A stretch of 64,000 nucleotides of DNA from Bacteroidales bacterium. GTDB taxonomy: Bacteria; Bacteroidota; Bacteroidia; Bacteroidales; Muribaculaceae. A model generated the notes under the pieces. The model was not told the origin of the DNA and searched no databases. It was given only the letters and a program-made list of their open reading frames with translations. Where the stretch lies: NCBI GenBank assembly GCA_910575545.1, contig CAJTFH010000011.1:1-64000 (forward strand). Reading direction: 5' to 3'. The position numbers and the translations under genes are program-made. Of this stretch, positions 55,217 through 64,000 are shown piece by piece (the first letter of the stretch is position 1; each line of letters opens with the position of its first letter).

Positions 55217-55996
55217 CTACAGCCCCACATAGTCCATACGGTGGCCGTCAAATCTGACCTTACGCCCTGCGAAAAGCGCATCAAGCGCATTTCCAGGGCG
55301 TTTCTCCTCATGCTCCCGCAGAAAATCGCCGGGAGCACCGCAACGTAGCGAACAATCACCCGGCATAAGCCATAGACGGTCGCTCAATGCCAGTGCCGAA
55401 GCAACATCATGCAACGACAAAAGAACGCCCTTCCTCCGCTCTTTCGCCAGCTTCCGCAGAAGAGACAAAACCTCAACCCGGCTCGCAACATCAAGGAAAG
55501 CCGTAGGTTCATCCAGCAACACAACAGGCGTATCCTGAGCCAGCGCCCTGGCAATCATCACCTTCTGCCGTTCCCCGTCGGAAAGCTCTGCCACATTCCT
55601 GCACGCAAAACCCTCAACCCCGACAGCTTCCATAGCCTCGGCAACAACAGCACGGTCTTCCCGGCCCAACCGGCCCAGAAATCCAGTATAAGGATAACGC
55701 CCCATGCCCACCACATCCTCAACACTCAACGCGCCGACCTCAAGCCGGTCGGTATTGACAACGCTAACATTCCTTGCAAGATCCATGCGCGACATGCCGG
55801 CAATATTCCTACCATCAATATCCACCAGACCTTCCAAAGGCGAAAGCTCACCCCGCAACACTTTCAGCAAAGTCGATTTACCCACACCGTTGGCACCTAT
55901 AAGCGCCACAAGCTCGCCCCGCTCCAGCGAAGCGTCAACGTTTCTCAGCAACACACGGCTGCCATATCCCGTTGTCAGCCCCTCAATCTTCAGCAT
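55217..55996 (-). CDS. Iron/cobalamin-type ABC transporter ATP-binding protein
   Basis: This 259-residue ATPase of a FecCDE/BtuCD-type importer has Walker A GANGVGKST near residue 36, the signature LSDGERQKVMIARALAQDTP and Walker B VVLLDEPTAFLD. It powers import of an iron chelate, haem or cobalamin across the inner membrane with the permease encoded four bases upstream. The substrate is not predictable from this subunit. Confidence 0.93.
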   Translation of the reverse strand: MLKIEGLTTGYGSRVLLRNVDASLERGELVALIGANGVGKSTLLKVLRGELSPLEGLVDIDGRNIAGMSRMDLARNVSVVNTDRLEVGALSVEDVVGMGRYPYTGFLGRLGREDRAVVAEAMEAVGVEGFACRNVAELSDGERQKVMIARALAQDTPVVLLDEPTAFLDVASRVEVLSLLRKLAKERRKGVLLSLHDVASALALSDRLWLMPGDCSLRCGAPGDFLREHEEKRPGNALDALFAGRKVRFDGHRMDYVGL

Positions 55997-56000
55997 TGGC

Positions 56001-57038
56001 CTATAACTTCTTCCTGTTCACAATCACATAAACTATCACCGGCACACTTATTATCGGCGTGATGGCATTAATCGGGATAATCTGCCCCCAGCCACAAACA
56101 ACACTGAGCCACGCACACAGCAAAGCCCCGCCTCCACCAGCCAAAGCCGTAGCCGGCAGAAGAACCCGGTGGTTGGATGTGCCGGTAAGCATACGGGCCA
56201 CATGAGGCATCACAAGACCCAGAAAACCAACCGGGCCGCAAAAGGCAGTAACCCCAGCCGCCAGTCCTCCGGATATGACAAGAAGCACATTCCGGGTGCG
56301 CCTTACATCCACGCCCATGCTCTCGGCATACTGCCTTCCCAGCAACAATGCATTCAACGGTTTCACCATCAACATTGCACAGACGGAAAGCATCACAGAA
56401 ACCAATGCCAGCACTCCAACCCGCTCCCATGTCAACCCACCGAAATTACCCATCCCCCATATAACATAGGAATGAACCCCCTGTTGCGTTGAGAAAAAAT
56501 TCAGAAGGGATATCGCAGAAGATGCCAGATAACCAATCAAGATACCAACAATAAGCAACATGGCATTCCCTTTGACAAGCATCGAAAAAAACAGCAACGC
56601 CACCATAACTATTGCCGCCCCGGCAAAAGCCCCGATAAGAATCCCGGCATAGTAACCGACACCCACACCAACCCATCCGCCGAAAGCAAGCATGACAACA
56701 GCCACCCCGAGTGAAGCCCCTGTCGATATCCCCAGAATCGAAGGGCCGGCCAGCGGATTGTTGAATGTGGTCTGGAGCAGAAGCCCCGATACCGACAGCC
56801 CCATCCCTGCCAGAAACGCAGTCAGAGCCATAGGCATTCTCACGCCCACCACAATCAAATCCGACATACCATCCCCACTTCTCCCCCCCAGCGACCTCAA
56901 CACAGCGCCCCAAACCTCTCCCACACCGATTTCCACACTGCCACAAAAAAGCATACCCGCAAAAAGCGCCATGCTGACGGCCGACATAATCCATATGGCA
57001 ACCGCACCTCTGCCGCAGAAATCACCTTTACACATCAT
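56001..57038 (-). CDS. FecCD-family ABC transporter permease
   Basis: This 345-residue membrane protein has about nine to ten membrane helices, typical of the FecCD/BtuC family. Characteristic stretches are RMPMALTAFLAGMGLSVSGL and GPSILGISTGASLGVA, and the ATPase-coupling segment GPVGFLGLVMPHVARML. Its ATG overlaps the stop of the binding-protein gene (ATGA). It should form a homodimeric channel with two copies of the ATPase. Confidence 0.93.
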   Translation of the reverse strand: MMCKGDFCGRGAVAIWIMSAVSMALFAGMLFCGSVEIGVGEVWGAVLRSLGGRSGDGMSDLIVVGVRMPMALTAFLAGMGLSVSGLLLQTTFNNPLAGPSILGISTGASLGVAVVMLAFGGWVGVGVGYYAGILIGAFAGAAIVMVALLFFSMLVKGNAMLLIVGILIGYLASSAISLLNFFSTQQGVHSYVIWGMGNFGGLTWERVGVLALVSVMLSVCAMLMVKPLNALLLGRQYAESMGVDVRRTRNVLLVISGGLAAGVTAFCGPVGFLGLVMPHVARMLTGTSNHRVLLPATALAGGGGALLCAWLSVVCGWGQIIPINAITPIISVPVIVYVIVNRKKL

Positions 57039-58189
57039 TCCGCCCTCCTGAAATAGTGTTTTTCCCCACCCATAACCTCCGGATGGAAAATCTTGACAAA
57101 CTCCTCCAGCAGCAATTCAGGATGGAAAGGAAACTCTTCATAAAAAGGGACCACAGCCGTATTGGCCACAAAAACATTCCCCTCCTTAAACGCCTTGAAC
57201 TGCCCGTTGAGCAAATAGACATCCTCAATATCACCAAGGCTCAAATCCCTGCCGTAGCTCCTTATAAGCCACACATCCGCATCAGCTGCCTTCGCATAGA
57301 CCGTCGAAAAATCAAGCTGTAAAGACCCCGACGACGTGTCGGCGCCCCACGGATAGCGGCCGCCGGCATCCTGGATCATATGCGCCATGTAACTCCCCCC
57401 TCCGGGCACAAACCAATAGCCGTCGGTAAGCATCTCAGTCAAAACCAAAGGCTTCCGTTCCAGATCCTTCACCCGGGCAGCAATGCCGTCATAACGCCCC
57501 TCAACCTCCTCAAAAATAGAATCACCTTTCTCACTGCCATAGAGAATCCCGAAAAACTTCACCCATTCGGCACGCCCCTTAGGGGTCTCCTCCATATAAT
57601 CTGCACATTCTATAATGGCAGCCCCCGATTGCTCTATCACCCCATGACCGGCATTCTCAAACGGCGACACAAGTATGGCATCAGGCGACAGCCCTGCTAT
57701 AATCTCCAGAGAAGGCGACAGCGAGCGGCCGACATTCTTCACTTCGCCCCTACTGATGCGCCCAGCCATCGGATCGCTGTTGAAATATTCCCCATCTGCC
57801 ACCCCCACAACTGCGTCATCACAGCCAAGCTCCTCTATAACGCCAGTATGCACAGACGAATACACAACCGTACGCCGCAATGGAATATTTATTCTCACAA
57901 CATCCCCCGCCGGCAAACTGTCCGGCCTCACCCCATGCCCTACCAAAGCATATCGCTTCAGCACAGATGCCGTATCCCACGGATTAACAACCTCGGCCAA
58001 ATAATAATCGCCACGGTCATACAACCGCAGCAGACCGGCCTCCTCCATCAGATTCATCTCTACAGGTTCCGAAGCCTCCACCGCTTTTTGATCGCCCCCT
58101 TTGCATGAAACCGCAAACGCCGCCGTCATTAACACTGTGATTGCCAAACATATCCCATTCCCCAATCTGATAATATTCCTGTAATTCAT
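57035..58189 (-). CDS. ABC transporter substrate-binding lipoprotein
   Basis: This 384-residue lipoprotein has signal sequence and lipobox ending AVSC with C29 as the lipidated cysteine. The TroA/BtuF-like fold is indicated by VVYSSVHTGVIEELGCDDAV, DAILVSPFENAGHGVIEQSG and LTEMLTDGYWFVPGGGSYMA. It captures the ligand and delivers it to the permease encoded downstream. Fold and operon point to iron-siderophore, haem or cobalamin. Confidence 0.9.
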   Translation of the reverse strand: MNYRNIIRLGNGICLAITVLMTAAFAVSCKGGDQKAVEASEPVEMNLMEEAGLLRLYDRGDYYLAEVVNPWDTASVLKRYALVGHGVRPDSLPAGDVVRINIPLRRTVVYSSVHTGVIEELGCDDAVVGVADGEYFNSDPMAGRISRGEVKNVGRSLSPSLEIIAGLSPDAILVSPFENAGHGVIEQSGAAIIECADYMEETPKGRAEWVKFFGILYGSEKGDSIFEEVEGRYDGIAARVKDLERKPLVLTEMLTDGYWFVPGGGSYMAHMIQDAGGRYPWGADTSSGSLQLDFSTVYAKAADADVWLIRSYGRDLSLGDIEDVYLLNGQFKAFKEGNVFVANTAVVPFYEEFPFHPELLLEEFVKIFHPEVMGGEKHYFRRAE

Positions 58190-58204
58190 CGCATTCCAAT
58201 TCTA

Positions 58205-59293
58205 TTAGCTGCCACCATGCAAGGCCACCTCAACCGCCATGTCAAGCATAGTGTCGCGCCCTGCCAATGCATCTTCAACGTTCATGTCAACAACCACATC
58301 CGGCTCTATACCGAACTCGGTAAGCCTCCCCTCCGGGTCTCTGACTGGCGATGCCGAGAACCTCACACCCCACCCGTTGACAAGCTCAGAAGAAAACGGC
58401 ATACCGGAACCTCCACCCGTAGTAGCACCTACTACAGTCACATTCGGAAGACCTTTCATCACCGACACGAAATTATTAGCCGCCGAGAATGTCGACCGGT
58501 TGCAAAGCACAACCACCGGCTTGCCCCACATAACCCGCCCGCCACCGGCCGGGTTGATGTAATACTCAAACGGTTCTGAAAAATCATCATGTCCAGGCCC
58601 GGTCTTATGACATATCGAACCCGCCAGAACACTCTTGTCGGTAAAACGGCCTACAAGCATCTCGACATTCGTCATCGATCCGCCGCCGTTATCACGCACA
58701 TCCACAATCAGCGCAGCGCATGACACACAATACCCAAGTATCGCGTCGAGGTTCCCCTCTCCAAGGGCATAAGAAAAGCTCGAATAATGCATATACCCCA
58801 CATTCTCCGGAAGAATGCCATATTTCACCCCACCGACCGACCGGTAATTGAAATTGAAATAGCTCTCTTCAACAAGCCTGGCATCATAATTCTGAGGATA
58901 GTCGCTCCACCATTTCTTATAGTACGACGTGGCAAACGGGGCGCTCAGGTTAGTATGCCCGTCTTTAAGTTCATCAAGCATATCCGAACAAACTGAGAAC
59001 AGCTCTTCATCTGTCATCCGATCCGACACCATCGCCCCATAACGGAAGTGAATCTCATTCCAGTCAACATCTTTCTGCTTGAAAAAGCAATAATGCTCAT
59101 CAAGCACCCCCCACAACTGCTCGAACACCCCTTTTGGGCTGTTTTCGTAGTCCTCGATTTCATGACAGCCACCCAACACCGACGCCACCACCAATATCAT
59201 CGATGCCAATGACGCACCACATAAAACCCCGCCTCCGCAAATCCGGCGACTCCCTGTCAGCCATGCCGCTTTTTTCATAAAGCCGTTAATCAT
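58205..59293 (-). CDS. S41-family peptidase, lipoprotein
   Basis: This 362-residue protein has a lipobox LGGC with C43 and is probably anchored on the cell envelope. The S41 core shows GVKYGILPENVGYMHYSSFS, ALIVDVRDNGGGSMTNVEML and the nucleophile segment STFSAANNF with S270. No PDZ domain is obvious. The start may be ATG 59293 or the in-frame ATG five codons later. It precedes the importer genes and follows the outer-membrane-like gene with short gaps, so all may share one transcript. Confidence 0.88.
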   Translation of the reverse strand: MINGFMKKAAWLTGSRRICGGGVLCGASLASMILVVASVLGGCHEIEDYENSPKGVFEQLWGVLDEHYCFFKQKDVDWNEIHFRYGAMVSDRMTDEELFSVCSDMLDELKDGHTNLSAPFATSYYKKWWSDYPQNYDARLVEESYFNFNYRSVGGVKYGILPENVGYMHYSSFSYALGEGNLDAILGYCVSCAALIVDVRDNGGGSMTNVEMLVGRFTDKSVLAGSICHKTGPGHDDFSEPFEYYINPAGGGRVMWGKPVVVLCNRSTFSAANNFVSVMKGLPNVTVVGATTGGGSGMPFSSELVNGWGVRFSASPVRDPEGRLTEFGIEPDVVVDMNVEDALAGRDTMLDMAVEVALHGGS

Positions 59294-59311
59294 CCTCTCG
59301 CAGTTAAGCAG

Positions 59312-60184
59312 TTAATAAGCATATACAATACGCGCCGTATCATCAGGCATCCCCCTCCGGGGAGAGACAGACAGCCAGTCGCCGCTCACCCCCAGCACGA
59401 ACCCGTATGAAAAAATCCTGGTGGTAATATGATCAACCTCAGTTGAATAAATCCGCGAACTGAAGCCCACACGCAGTTTCGTGTATGACACATCCAGGTC
59501 AGCAGTAACAATATTTTCCCATCTGAAAAAATTCCCCGGCCATGCAAAATGCGCAAGCCCCTTTTTATTGCCGAGATATAACTCATAATAAAGCTCATCA
59601 TATTCCGGCGAAAAAAAGCCCCCGGCCAAAGGCATCGTAGTCTGCCATCGTAACATCACCGGCAACCGCCATAAACGGGTTTTCCAAGTGACATAACCGG
59701 TCAGGTTGACTGTAATGTCTGCCTTGACCGAAGCCGGATTGTTGCCGTTGCGCCGGTTGTAGACACATCCGACATCCCCCCCGGCACTCCCACCTCCGGC
59801 CAACACAACACCGTGTGGAAGCCGCCACACATGCATCATCCCCCATGTTGCACCGGCATTACCATAAAGCAAGGAGCTGTTCCCCGACGGACTGTCGCCG
59901 CTGTTAAACTCCCCGTTTATCCTCAGCTGTTGCCTCCATCCTTCAGGCGAGAATTTCATTGCCTGCAAACGTTCATATTGAAAAGCCACATGCCATCCCG
60001 TATATTTCAACGGGCTAAGATATGTGTCGCCGATATGGCTCGTACCAATCTCGACCTCATAAGCGGAATTGACCGGCCTGAACACAGGCTGCCCCCCACT
60101 TGCCTCTGTAGCACATAGCAGAAGCCACGACACCATACCCATAATAGCGGCAAATCGCAACCTCTTTATGCTCAATCTATCCAT
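59312..60184 (-). CDS. Outer-membrane-like beta protein (DUF3316-like)
   Basis: This exported protein of about 290 residues starts MDRLSIKRLRFAAIMGMVSW and has a signal peptide ending near EASGG. The mature part alternates hydrophobic and polar residues and has many aromatic residues (YLSPLKYTGWHVAFQYERL, VTWKTRLWRLPVMLRWQTTM), consistent with a beta-barrel. It resembles Bacteroidales DUF3316 proteins. I chose 60184 because an upstream in-frame ATG at 60268 lies inside parC. Function is unknown. Confidence 0.7.
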   Translation of the reverse strand: MDRLSIKRLRFAAIMGMVSWLLLCATEASGGQPVFRPVNSAYEVEIGTSHIGDTYLSPLKYTGWHVAFQYERLQAMKFSPEGWRQQLRINGEFNSGDSPSGNSSLLYGNAGATWGMMHVWRLPHGVVLAGGGSAGGDVGCVYNRRNGNNPASVKADITVNLTGYVTWKTRLWRLPVMLRWQTTMPLAGGFFSPEYDELYYELYLGNKKGLAHFAWPGNFFRWENIVTADLDVSYTKLRVGFSSRIYSTEVDHITTRIFSYGFVLGVSGDWLSVSPRRGMPDDTARIVYAY

Positions 60185-60245
60185 TGCGTTATATTCCGAC
60201 TTCCCTAAGTGCGTTTTGTATTTAACTCCAAGGCTTAAACAGCCT

Positions 60246-63032
60246 CTAAAAAATCCTCTGCTGCCCATTTATCTCATCGCGGAGCTCATCATCCGACACT
60301 TCCTCTTCAGGCATATCCGCGGCACTGTCATCTTGGGCACCAACGTTGTCAGCAGCCTCCTCTTCAGCATAGGCGGCAGATTCATTCGGTTCTATTTCCG
60401 CAACCTTGTCTATGACGAACATCGTCAGCCGTTTCCCCTTGGCCTTAAATGATTTGGTTCCGATAAACTCGGCGGCGTCAACAACAAACGGCTCGCGGAA
60501 AGCGTCTGCCCCCCCGAAACTGATCTCAAACCGAGCTCCCGGAGTATCGGTCAGAAGAATCAGTTCCGAAGCGTTATTCTCCCCGATAAACCGCTGCTTT
60601 TTGTTAGAAAGCTCGAAAGTGAACCGTTTTATATACGGATACCCCTGGTCGGCATCGTTCAATATGGCTGTCCACACATGGTTGGGACGGAATTTTTCAA
60701 TCCGCAATATATTGTCGTCATAGTGGTTGGCCGCATCAAACGTCGTCATATAGTATTCACCGGTGTTTGTAACAACCAACACCAGGTCTTCACCTCCGAA
60801 CTCTCCGAGATACTCCCCGCGCCCGTCATAGTTAAGCCGTAACACATCGGGGTCGAACCAGACCTTCCTTCCGCCCAAAGTCGAAGTTCCTTTCTCCTTG
60901 AGGCTGAAACGGTGCACCTCGTTACGGGTCACTATATTCCCCTGTGACTGTTTCCCCTTGATAGCCAACTCGCTAAAATCAACATCAAACTGCAACGTCT
61001 TCAGGCGCGGTTTCGGCTTCAGTGTCACCTTCACAACCTCAGCCTCTCCGTTTGGATTGGCCGAGAACCAGGCAATGCGTGAATTCGGCTTACCCTGGGT
61101 CAGGTTATACTCCTTGTCGCGGGTCATCCCCGTAACGGCAAAACGCTTCATAAAGAATGTCCCGCCACGGCCATCCTGATAAATCACATTGTAGATGGTC
61201 CGCGTGTCATTACGCATGAACAGGCCTATATGTCTGATATTTTTCCCTACAAACAGTTTCTCCGCAACGCGCACAACCTTATAACGGCCGTCATTGTAGA
61301 AAATGATAACATCGTCAAGCTCCGAACAGTTAAACAAAAACTCGTCTTTCTTCAAAGCCGTGCCGATAAATCCCTCCTCGCGGTTAAAATATAGCTTCTC
61401 ATTAGCCTCGGCAACCCGTGAAGCCTCAATGTTATCGAATCCGCGTATGACAGTGCGGCGCGGATACTTATGGCCATATTTCTCTTTCAGCCCCTCAAAC
61501 CACTCGATTGCGACCTCTGTCATATGTGCCAGCTTGTCGAGAATCCCTTCTATCCGCTCATTGTAAAGGGCTATCTGTCGGTCAGCCTCGTCGGAGTTGA
61601 ACTTAAGAATGCGCTTCATCCTGATCTCAAGCAGTTTCTTCACATCCTCCTCGTCAATATCGCGCTGCAACTTGGGCAGGAACGGTTCAAGGCGTCCACG
61701 CAAATGAACTATGACCTTCTCAAGCGTCTCCCCCTGCTCGAACTCCTTGTCTTTATACATCCGCTCCTCTATGAAGATACGCTCCAGCGAAGCGAAATGC
61801 AGCTGTTCGCGCACCTCGCCGAGCTGTATCTGCAATTCCCGGCGCAAAAGCTCCCTGGTGCGGTCGGCGCTATGGCGCAACAGATCACTTACCGTGAGAA
61901 AATGCGGCTTCTTATCGGAAATCACACAGCAGTTGGGCGATATGGCTACCTCACAGTCTGTAAAAGCATAAAGGGCGTCTATAGCCTTGTCCGAAGAGGT
62001 GCCAGGCAAAAGATGAACCAATATGTTGGCATGTTCCGCCGTATTGTCATCAACCTTACGTATTTTGATTTTCCCCTTTTCAAATGCCTTCAATATCGAA
62101 TCGATTACCACACGGGTAGTCTTGCCATAAGGGATTTCCGTCACAGCAAGCGTCTTATTGTCAATCTTATCGATTTTGGCACGCACTTTCACTGTCCCAC
62201 CTCGCTCACCATCATTATAACGGCTGACATCGATATAGCCGCCGGTGGCGAAATCGGGATAGAGCGAAAACTCCTCGCCGCGCAGATAAGCCACACAGGC
62301 ATCGAGTATTTCATTGAAATTGTGGGGCAGAATCTTCGACGACAGCCCAACCGCAATACCTTCCACCCCCTGGAAAAGCAGCAGTGGAAACTTCACAGGC
62401 AACGTCACCGGCTCTTTGTTGCGCCCGTCATACGACGGCACCCAGTCGGTTATCTTCCCGTTATAGAGCGTGTCAAGGGCAAATGCCGACAACCTGGCCT
62501 CGATATAACGGCCGGCGGCGGCATCGTCACCGGTCAGGATATTTCCCCAGTTACCCTGGGTATCCACCAGCAGTTCTTTCTGGCCTAGCTGCACCAGCGC
62601 GTCTTTGATAGATGCGTCGCCATGAGGATGATACTGCATCGTGTTGCCCACGATGTTGGCGACTTTTATAAAACGCCCGTCATCAAGGGTCTTCATCGAA
62701 TGCATGATGCGGCGTTGAACCGGCTTGAAGCCATCATCTATGTGCGGCACGGCACGCTCCAGAATCACATACGACGCATAGTCGAGAAACCAGCTACGAT
62801 ACATCCCGCCCAGCCTGAGCCTTGCAGCTTCAGTGCCTATCGTAGGCGGAAGGTTCACAGTCTCCTCCTCAATGGTTTCCGCCGCCTCATCGGCATCGGC
62901 TGAAACCCCTACGGCATCAACCGCACCGGCAGCCGCAGGGCTTGCCCCCCCGGCCGCGCCGGAATCCAATCCCTCATTCTCAGTATTGTTTATCTCAGAC
63001 ACACCCTTCAGGTCTTCATCAGCCATCTGCAC
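60246..63032 (-). CDS. parC: DNA topoisomerase IV subunit A
   Basis: This 928-residue subunit breaks and rejoins DNA for chromosome decatenation. The catalytic tyrosine is Y176 in AAAGRYIEARLS, and the quinolone region is QYHPHGDASIKDALV. The C-terminal domain is the degenerate Bacteroidota type with no clear GyrA-box, followed by an acidic tail. The N-terminal 65 residues are an acidic, low-complexity extension rich in A, D and E, so the start could be later; ATG 63026 is an alternative. No parE is adjacent in the window; it would be expected upstream in some genomes. Confidence 0.92.
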   Translation of the reverse strand: MQMADEDLKGVSEINNTENEGLDSGAAGGASPAAAGAVDAVGVSADADEAAETIEEETVNLPPTIGTEAARLRLGGMYRSWFLDYASYVILERAVPHIDDGFKPVQRRIMHSMKTLDDGRFIKVANIVGNTMQYHPHGDASIKDALVQLGQKELLVDTQGNWGNILTGDDAAAGRYIEARLSAFALDTLYNGKITDWVPSYDGRNKEPVTLPVKFPLLLFQGVEGIAVGLSSKILPHNFNEILDACVAYLRGEEFSLYPDFATGGYIDVSRYNDGERGGTVKVRAKIDKIDNKTLAVTEIPYGKTTRVVIDSILKAFEKGKIKIRKVDDNTAEHANILVHLLPGTSSDKAIDALYAFTDCEVAISPNCCVISDKKPHFLTVSDLLRHSADRTRELLRRELQIQLGEVREQLHFASLERIFIEERMYKDKEFEQGETLEKVIVHLRGRLEPFLPKLQRDIDEEDVKKLLEIRMKRILKFNSDEADRQIALYNERIEGILDKLAHMTEVAIEWFEGLKEKYGHKYPRRTVIRGFDNIEASRVAEANEKLYFNREEGFIGTALKKDEFLFNCSELDDVIIFYNDGRYKVVRVAEKLFVGKNIRHIGLFMRNDTRTIYNVIYQDGRGGTFFMKRFAVTGMTRDKEYNLTQGKPNSRIAWFSANPNGEAEVVKVTLKPKPRLKTLQFDVDFSELAIKGKQSQGNIVTRNEVHRFSLKEKGTSTLGGRKVWFDPDVLRLNYDGRGEYLGEFGGEDLVLVVTNTGEYYMTTFDAANHYDDNILRIEKFRPNHVWTAILNDADQGYPYIKRFTFELSNKKQRFIGENNASELILLTDTPGARFEISFGGADAFREPFVVDAAEFIGTKSFKAKGKRLTMFVIDKVAEIEPNESAAYAEEEAADNVGAQDDSAADMPEEEVSDDELRDEINGQQRIF

Positions 63033-63100
63033 ACTCGCTCTTCATTGGTTATTATCAATCACCCCACTCAGGGCATCACCCCCTCTCCACTCCACCCCCA

Positions 63101-63161
63101 CAAAGTTACAAAAAATCCCACACAAAAAATTTGCGCACTCAAAAAAATATCCGTAATTTTG
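63101..63161. promoter_or_regulatory. Divergent promoters of parC and rpsU
   Basis: On the plus strand TTTG (63130-63133) and TAATTTTG (63154-63161) are 20 nt apart, about 52 bases before rpsU. On the minus strand TAACTTTG lies at 63101-63108, with only an AT-rich match at the upstream box, 69 bases before parC. Confidence 0.65.
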
Positions 63162-63213
63162 CCCCGCTAAAAGAAGCCGAAAATCAAAACATTAAAAATA
63201 TAAAACCACAAAA

Positions 63214-63405
63214 ATGATTATCGTACAAGTTAAAGAAGGCGACAACATCGAGAAAGCTCTCAAAAAATTCAAACGCAAATTTGAAAAAACCGGCATCGTG
63301 AAAGAACTGCGCAGCCGTCAGGCATTTGAAAAGCCCTCTGTCACCAACCGCAAAAAGATGATGAAGGCTGTCTACGTGCAGAAACTGCGCCTTGTCGAGG
63401 AATAA
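63214..63405 (+). CDS. rpsU: 30S ribosomal protein S21
   Basis: This 63-residue protein (MIIVQVKEGDNIEKALKKFK, then RKFEKTGIVKELRSRQAFEK) is a late-assembling small-subunit protein near the mRNA exit channel. It is complete and has its own promoter and terminator. Confidence 0.97.
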   Translation: MIIVQVKEGDNIEKALKKFKRKFEKTGIVKELRSRQAFEKPSVTNRKKMMKAVYVQKLRLVEE

Positions 63406-63418
63406 TAGCTGAGGCATT

Positions 63419-63474
63419 TGTCCCGGTTGCCGGTGTGTTTTAATCGCCATACGGCAAGCGGGCATGTTTTTTTA
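63419..63474 (+). terminator. Terminator after rpsU
   Basis: CCCGGTTGCCG pairs imperfectly with CGGCAAGCGGG, followed by a run of seven Ts. Confidence 0.75.
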
Positions 63475-63579
63475 TCACTATTTTTCTGTCCGATATTTGG
63501 ATATTTCAAAAGATTGCCCTAACTTCGTGAACAGGCTGCGGCCAAAGCCGCCATCGGTTGACCTTTTCACGGAGCGACA

Positions 63580-64000
63580 ATGTTGATAAACTCATTTTTG
63601 ACATATCTGCGGTGTGAGCTGAACTATTCGGCTCACACCGTTTCGTCATATTCCATCGACCTCCGGCAATTCGCATCGTTCATAACCGGAGGAAAGACAG
63701 ACTGCTTCGACCCTCTCCAATGCACCCCTTCCGACATAAGGGCATGGATAATCGACCTGGCCGAAAAAGAGGCAGCCACCCACATCTCAATCCGAAGGAA
63801 GGTAAGCGCCCTGAGCTCATTTTTCAGATTCCTGATGCGGCGCGGACTCATACGCACCAATCCGGCATCAGAAGTCCCCTTGGCCAAAACGCCGAAACGC
63901 CTCCCGGTCTTCATCCGGCCTGGGGAAATGGAAGAAATAATAGACTACAGCAACGCAGTGTCGCAACGCATCGGAGCTTTCACCCAAGTCAGAGACAGCC
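63580..64000 (+). CDS. Tyrosine recombinase XerC/XerD-type, partial
   Basis: This is the first 140 residues of a tyrosine recombinase; the catalytic domain lies beyond the window. The SAM-like core-binding domain is clear: INSFLTYLRCELNYSAHTVS, SYSIDLRQFASFI, and RRKVSALSSFFRFLMRRGLI followed by NPASEVPLAKTPKRLPVF. GGAGCG lies just upstream of the ATG. Its place after rpsU matches the housekeeping recombinase gene in other Bacteroidales, so it is likely a chromosomal Xer enzyme rather than part of a mobile element. Confidence 0.85.
   Translation, partial: MLINSFLTYLRCELNYSAHTVSSYSIDLRQFASFITGGKTDCFDPLQCTPSDIRAWIIDLAEKEAATHISIRRKVSALSSFFRFLMRRGLIRTNPASEVPLAKTPKRLPVFIRPGEMEEIIDYSNAVSQRIGAFTQVRDS

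Overview
The window comes from a Bacteroidota chromosome, most likely order Bacteroidales. The family is a guess (Muribaculaceae-like). Supporting signs are the promoters of the Bacteroidota type (TTTG near -33 and TAnnTTTG near -7, 19-20 nt apart), lipoproteins and proteins of Bacteroidales type (RhuM, a BT4734-like protein, the Spy-like protein), and the sequences of RpoB, RpoC, ParC, EF-Tu and SecE.

The window has two halves. Positions 1 to about 38,150 form an AT-richer accessory island devoted mainly to defence. It carries a first type I restriction-modification locus on the minus strand (hsdR-hsdM-rhuM-small membrane protein-hsdS, 1-6,897), headed by a divergent pair of paralogous HTH regulators that share operator palindromes. 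Next come a DUF262/DUF1524 protein (GmrSD-like), a tight three-gene cassette of an Abi_C protein and two unknown proteins (9,467-13,292), an orphan VbhA-like antitoxin domain, a metallophosphoesterase and an AAA/DUF4143 ATPase. A decayed mobile-element core follows (frameshifted HTH gene, integrase stub interrupted by an IS5-family element, scrambled remnant at 21.6-22.0 kb), with DUF1848, GNAT and EVE-domain genes inside it. A second type I system (hsdM-hsdS-hsdR, 22,297-28,322) is followed by an Mrr-like nuclease, a Fic protein with a VbhA-like N-terminal domain, a helicase-nuclease fusion, an XRE regulator and a second Fic-like protein behind an operator array, and a BT4734-like protein.

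The most striking observation is in the second hsdS. It is split by a run of nine Gs between its two target-recognition halves. Removing one G (or adding two) would restore a full-length protein of about 417 residues, and three perfect 12-bp repeats (AELQ) lie in the central linker. Together these suggest two layers of variation: on/off phase variation and a change in recognition spacing.

From the tRNA-Pro at 38.2 kb onward the DNA is GC-richer core genome. It holds the conserved transcription-translation block, read on the minus strand: tRNA-Thr-Tyr-Gly-Thr, tuf, tRNA-Trp, secE, nusG, rplK, rplA, rplJ, rplL, rpoB, rpoC. A plus-strand Xaa-Pro aminopeptidase and a gamma-carbonic anhydrase-like gene follow, separated by a small MITE-like element. 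A minus-strand run holds parC, an outer-membrane-like protein, an S41 peptidase and an iron/cobalamin-type ABC importer. At the right edge are rpsU and the start of a XerC/D-type recombinase gene. The leader upstream of rpoB contains an unexplained array of GCC motifs spaced exactly 10 bp apart.
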